Shown: positions 61,906 through 64,000 of the stretch, piece by piece
Position numbering within the stretch: position 1 is the stretch's first letter
How the letters are laid out: each line of letters starts with the position of its first letter
Origin: Paracoccus sediminis
GTDB lineage: Bacteria; Pseudomonadota; Alphaproteobacteria; Rhodobacterales; Rhodobacteraceae
Direction of reading: 5' to 3'
Length of the DNA stretch: 64,000 nt
Assembly (NCBI RefSeq): GCF_900188295.1
Contig: NZ_FZNM01000008.1
Coordinates: 78,047-142,046 of the forward strand
Notes under the pieces: generated by a model
Told to the model about the DNA's origin: nothing
Database searches by the model: none
The model's input: only the letters and a program-made list of their open reading frames with translations
Program-made: the position numbers and the translations under genes

Positions 61906-62748
61906 ATGACCCTGGATCTGACCGTGGCCGACGCCGCCCCAAAGACCCTCCAAAAGACCCTTCCCGACGCCCAGGCCGTCACGGCGGTGCGGCACTGGAC
62001 CGATAGCCTGTTTTCGTTCCGCGTGACGCGGCCCGCCAGCCTGCGGTTCCGGTCGGGCGAATTCGTGATGATCGGCCTGCTGGGCGACAACGGCAAGCCC
62101 CTGCTGCGCGCCTATTCCATCGCCAGCCCCAACTGGGACGAGGAACTGGAATTCTATTCCATCAAGGTGCCGGACGGCCCGCTGACCTCGAAGTTGCAGC
62201 ATATCCGGCCGGGGGATCAGATCATCCTGCGCCCCAAGCCGGTGGGAACGCTTGTGCTGGACGCGCTGCTGCCGGGCAAGCGGCTGTGGTTCCTGGCGAC
62301 CGGCACCGGCATCGCGCCCTTTGCGTCGCTGATGCGCGACCCCGAAACCTATGACCGCTATGAACAGGTGGTGATGATGCACACCTGCCGCACGGCGGAC
62401 GAGCTGGACTATGGCCGGGAACTGGTGGAAAACCTGCGCCACGACCCGCTGCTGAGCGAACTTTACGGCGATGATTTCGCCAACCGCCTTCTGTATTACC
62501 CCACGACCACGCGCGAGGATTCGCCGCTGATGGGGCGGATCACCGACAACCTGACGTCGGGCAAGGTCTTTGCCGATCTTGGCCTGCCGCCGATCGGCCC
62601 CGGCACGGATCGTGCCATGGTCTGCGGCAGCCTTGCCTTCAACGTCGATGTGAAGGCGGTTCTGGAAGGCTTTGGCCTGCACGAGGGCGCCAATTCCGAA
62701 CCCCGCGAATTCGTTGTCGAAAAAGCCTTCGTTGGCGACGGGGTTTGA
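61906..62748 (+). CDS. fpr: Ferredoxin-NADP reductase
   Basis: This FAD enzyme shuttles electrons between NADPH and ferredoxin or flavodoxin, here plausibly to CysI. The 280-residue protein has FAD-binding RAYSIASPNWDEELEF, NADP-binding FLATGTGIAPFASLMRD, MHTCRTADELDY and the C-terminal EFVVEKAFVGDGV. The ATG at 61906 has GCAGGAG upstream. A perfect 11-bp terminator follows. Confidence 0.93.
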   Translation: MTLDLTVADAAPKTLQKTLPDAQAVTAVRHWTDSLFSFRVTRPASLRFRSGEFVMIGLLGDNGKPLLRAYSIASPNWDEELEFYSIKVPDGPLTSKLQHIRPGDQIILRPKPVGTLVLDALLPGKRLWFLATGTGIAPFASLMRDPETYDRYEQVVMMHTCRTADELDYGRELVENLRHDPLLSELYGDDFANRLLYYPTTTREDSPLMGRITDNLTSGKVFADLGLPPIGPGTDRAMVCGSLAFNVDVKAVLEGFGLHEGANSEPREFVVEKAFVGDGV

Positions 62749-62772
62749 TCCGTTTCGATCCGATGGCATGGC

Positions 62773-62800
62773 AAGGGCGCGGCATCGGCCGCGCCCTTTT
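62773..62800 (+). terminator. Rho-independent terminator after fpr
   Basis: AAGGGCGCGGC (62773-62783) and GCCGCGCCCTT (62788-62798) form a perfect 11-bp stem around ATCG, followed by two more T residues so that TTTT is reached. This is the cleanest terminator in the window and ends the sulfur operon. Confidence 0.85.
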
Positions 62801-62912
62801 GCCTTCGGGGCGTTCTGCCGATCACGGCGCAGTCACGCGCATGTTTGGAACTTGTTGTTTTTCTTTCGGTTAAATCCCCAATGCATTACCCGCCCAAGGG
62901 AGAGGAGTCCCC

Positions 62913-64000
62913 ATGCGCCGGATCATTCATAACACGACCGCCATCGCCGCCTGTCTGTCGCTGCTGGTGCCCCAGCTTGCGCAGGCGCGCGCCTTGGTCA
63001 TCGACGACAGCCTGACCCCGCAAGAAGGCGGACAGGACGCCCCGGTGGTTCTGGCCCAGGCCGAAACGCAGGTTCCGCCGCCCCCGGCGCAACAGCCTGG
63101 CGATGCCGCCGAACCCGCGCCCGAACCCGACCCCGCGCCTGCGTCCACGGCGGAAGCCCCGGAACCGGAAGCCGCTGCCCCCGAACCCGTGCCCGCCGAC
63201 GCGGCCCCCGCCGCAGAAGAACCGGCGCAGGCCGAGTCCGTGGCGCAAGCGCCTGCTGCGGATGGTTCCTCCATGACCGAGGAATCCACGGCCGAGAAAC
63301 CCATGGCCGAGGAGCCTGCCGCCGAGGAGCCTGCTGCGGAAACGGCCCCTGACGACCCGGCGCCGGCGCCTCTGCCCGAACCGGCCGCCGGGGCTGAACC
63401 TGCACCGGTCCCCGACGCCGAATCTGCGCCGGAAGCCGAGGCGTCGGCCGACGAAATGCCGGACACCGAAGCGTCGGCCGCCGAAGCGACTGCGCCCGAA
63501 GCGCCTGAAACTGAAACCCCAGTCGAGGCGGAGCGCGCGACCGAACGCCAGCCTGAACCGGAACAGACCGTCGAATCGGGACCAGCCGAGCGTCCAGTCG
63601 AAGCCGCCCGCGAGCAAGAGGCTGATCGGCCGGTCGAGGCCGCCCGAGAGCAAGAGGCCGAACGTCCCGCAGCCGCCGCACGGCAGCGAGAGGCCGAACG
63701 CCCCACGCCGCGCGCGGGCGAGGAGGCGGCAGATGATGCGCCAGAACAGGCGGATCCTTTGCGCGAGGCCCTCGAGGGCGAACAGGCCGCCGATGATCCG
63801 GGCCAGCCGCAGGCCGGGGCCGAGGCGGCGTCCGACCGCGCGGCGAACGACGAAGACGCCTTGCGCGACGCCCTGGCCGCCGAACAGCCGTCCGAGGACG
63901 AGGCCGCCGCAGACCCCCAGGAAGCGACAGCCGATCCCGCCGCCTCGGACGCCCGCCCCAGCGAATCCGCCCGTCGGTCTGCGCGTGAAACCCGTGCCGC
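62913..64000 (+). CDS. Large exported Ala/Pro/Glu-rich protein, 3' end outside window
   Basis: From the ATG at 62913 the frame is open to the end of the window (362 codons). An AAGGGAGAGGAG is upstream. A signal peptide covers about residues 1-26 (IIHNTTAIAACLSLLVPQLAQA). The rest is very rich in Ala, Glu, Pro and Asp with almost no hydrophobic residues and no further cysteine. Around residues 225-268 a 12-residue unit, roughly RPVEAAREQEAE, repeats about four times. Later blocks PLREALEGEQAADD and ALRDALAAEQPSED also repeat. In related bacteria such N-terminal stretches precede OmpA-like domains; that part would be beyond the window. Confidence 0.8.
   Translation, partial: MRRIIHNTTAIAACLSLLVPQLAQARALVIDDSLTPQEGGQDAPVVLAQAETQVPPPPAQQPGDAAEPAPEPDPAPASTAEAPEPEAAAPEPVPADAAPAAEEPAQAESVAQAPAADGSSMTEESTAEKPMAEEPAAEEPAAETAPDDPAPAPLPEPAAGAEPAPVPDAESAPEAEASADEMPDTEASAAEATAPEAPETETPVEAERATERQPEPEQTVESGPAERPVEAAREQEADRPVEAAREQEAERPAAAARQREAERPTPRAGEEAADDAPEQADPLREALEGEQAADDPGQPQAGAEAASDRAANDEDALRDALAAEQPSEDEAAADPQEATADPAASDARPSESARRSARETRA

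Noticed and set aside
63590..63720. CRISPR-like repeat array near the window end
   Set aside because: The repeats are in-frame 36-base coding repeats without spacers and encode a degenerate 12-residue unit.

Overview
The window looks like chromosome from a high-G+C alphaproteobacterium of the Rhodobacterales, most likely Paracoccus or a close relative. The indications are the petP-petR pair, the DUF2849-cysI-cysH-DUF934 sulfite/APS reduction operon, the chvE-gguABC sugar genes with a divergent gbpR-type regulator, bioMNY, and the kdsD-lptCAB-hpf-ptsN block. No rRNA or tRNA gene, CRISPR array or transposase was recognised. The genus is inferred from gene content, not from a search.

Layout. 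1-2.7 kb: the 3' end of fliP, then the biotin importer bioMNY. 2.7-6.7 kb: a promoter and a four-gene polyamine-type ABC importer. 6.6-24.6 kb: a LysR regulator facing a 14-gene sugar operon, which is the functional centre of the window. It holds two ABC importers (ChvE-GguAB and YtfQRT-YjfF). Its enzymes (sugar 1-dehydrogenase, SMP-30 lactonase, IlvD/Edd dehydratase, FAH-family GguC, semialdehyde dehydrogenase, mutarotase, DgoK, DgoA) can be read as one oxidative trunk. That trunk forks to 2-oxoglutarate for L-arabinose and to pyruvate plus glyceraldehyde-3-phosphate for D-galactose. 24.7-30.5 kb: a secreted acidic protein, an RNase D-like exonuclease, then the LPS/Lpt genes with hpf and ptsN but without rpoN between them. 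30.5-31.6 kb: a small low-G+C islet with a winged-helix-like protein, a 30-codon reading frame and several hairpins. 31.7-47.8 kb: housekeeping genes, including ilvE, petPR, a uracil-DNA glycosylase homologue, yqgE, msrAB, otsBA, relA/spoT, rpoZ, folK and pyrG. 47.9-56.9 kb: secG, ispH, a GST, rnhA, a TRIC-type channel, a truncated globin, queF, ileS, DUF3253 and OsmC genes. 57-62.8 kb: a glycosyltransferase-like gene, an Lrp regulator and the divergent sulfur-assimilation operon ending in a ferredoxin-NADP reductase. 62.9-64 kb: the start of a long Ala/Pro/Glu-rich exported protein that runs off the window.

Points that ordinary annotation would miss are these. IleS has an internal low-G+C patch covering much of its editing domain, which suggests recombination. 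A dispersed element occurs three times; it combines a hairpin after a stop codon with a conserved GAGGATAT core and, in two copies, the ribosome-binding site of the next gene. All three transport operons place a strong hairpin just after the binding-protein gene. The uracil-DNA glycosylase homologue has lost the iron-sulfur cysteines of its family. A 62-codon gene has its Shine-Dalgarno inside a hairpin. The 30-codon frame in the islet encodes a CxxHxCxH motif. Many genes overlap by 1 to 26 bases, so translational coupling is common here.
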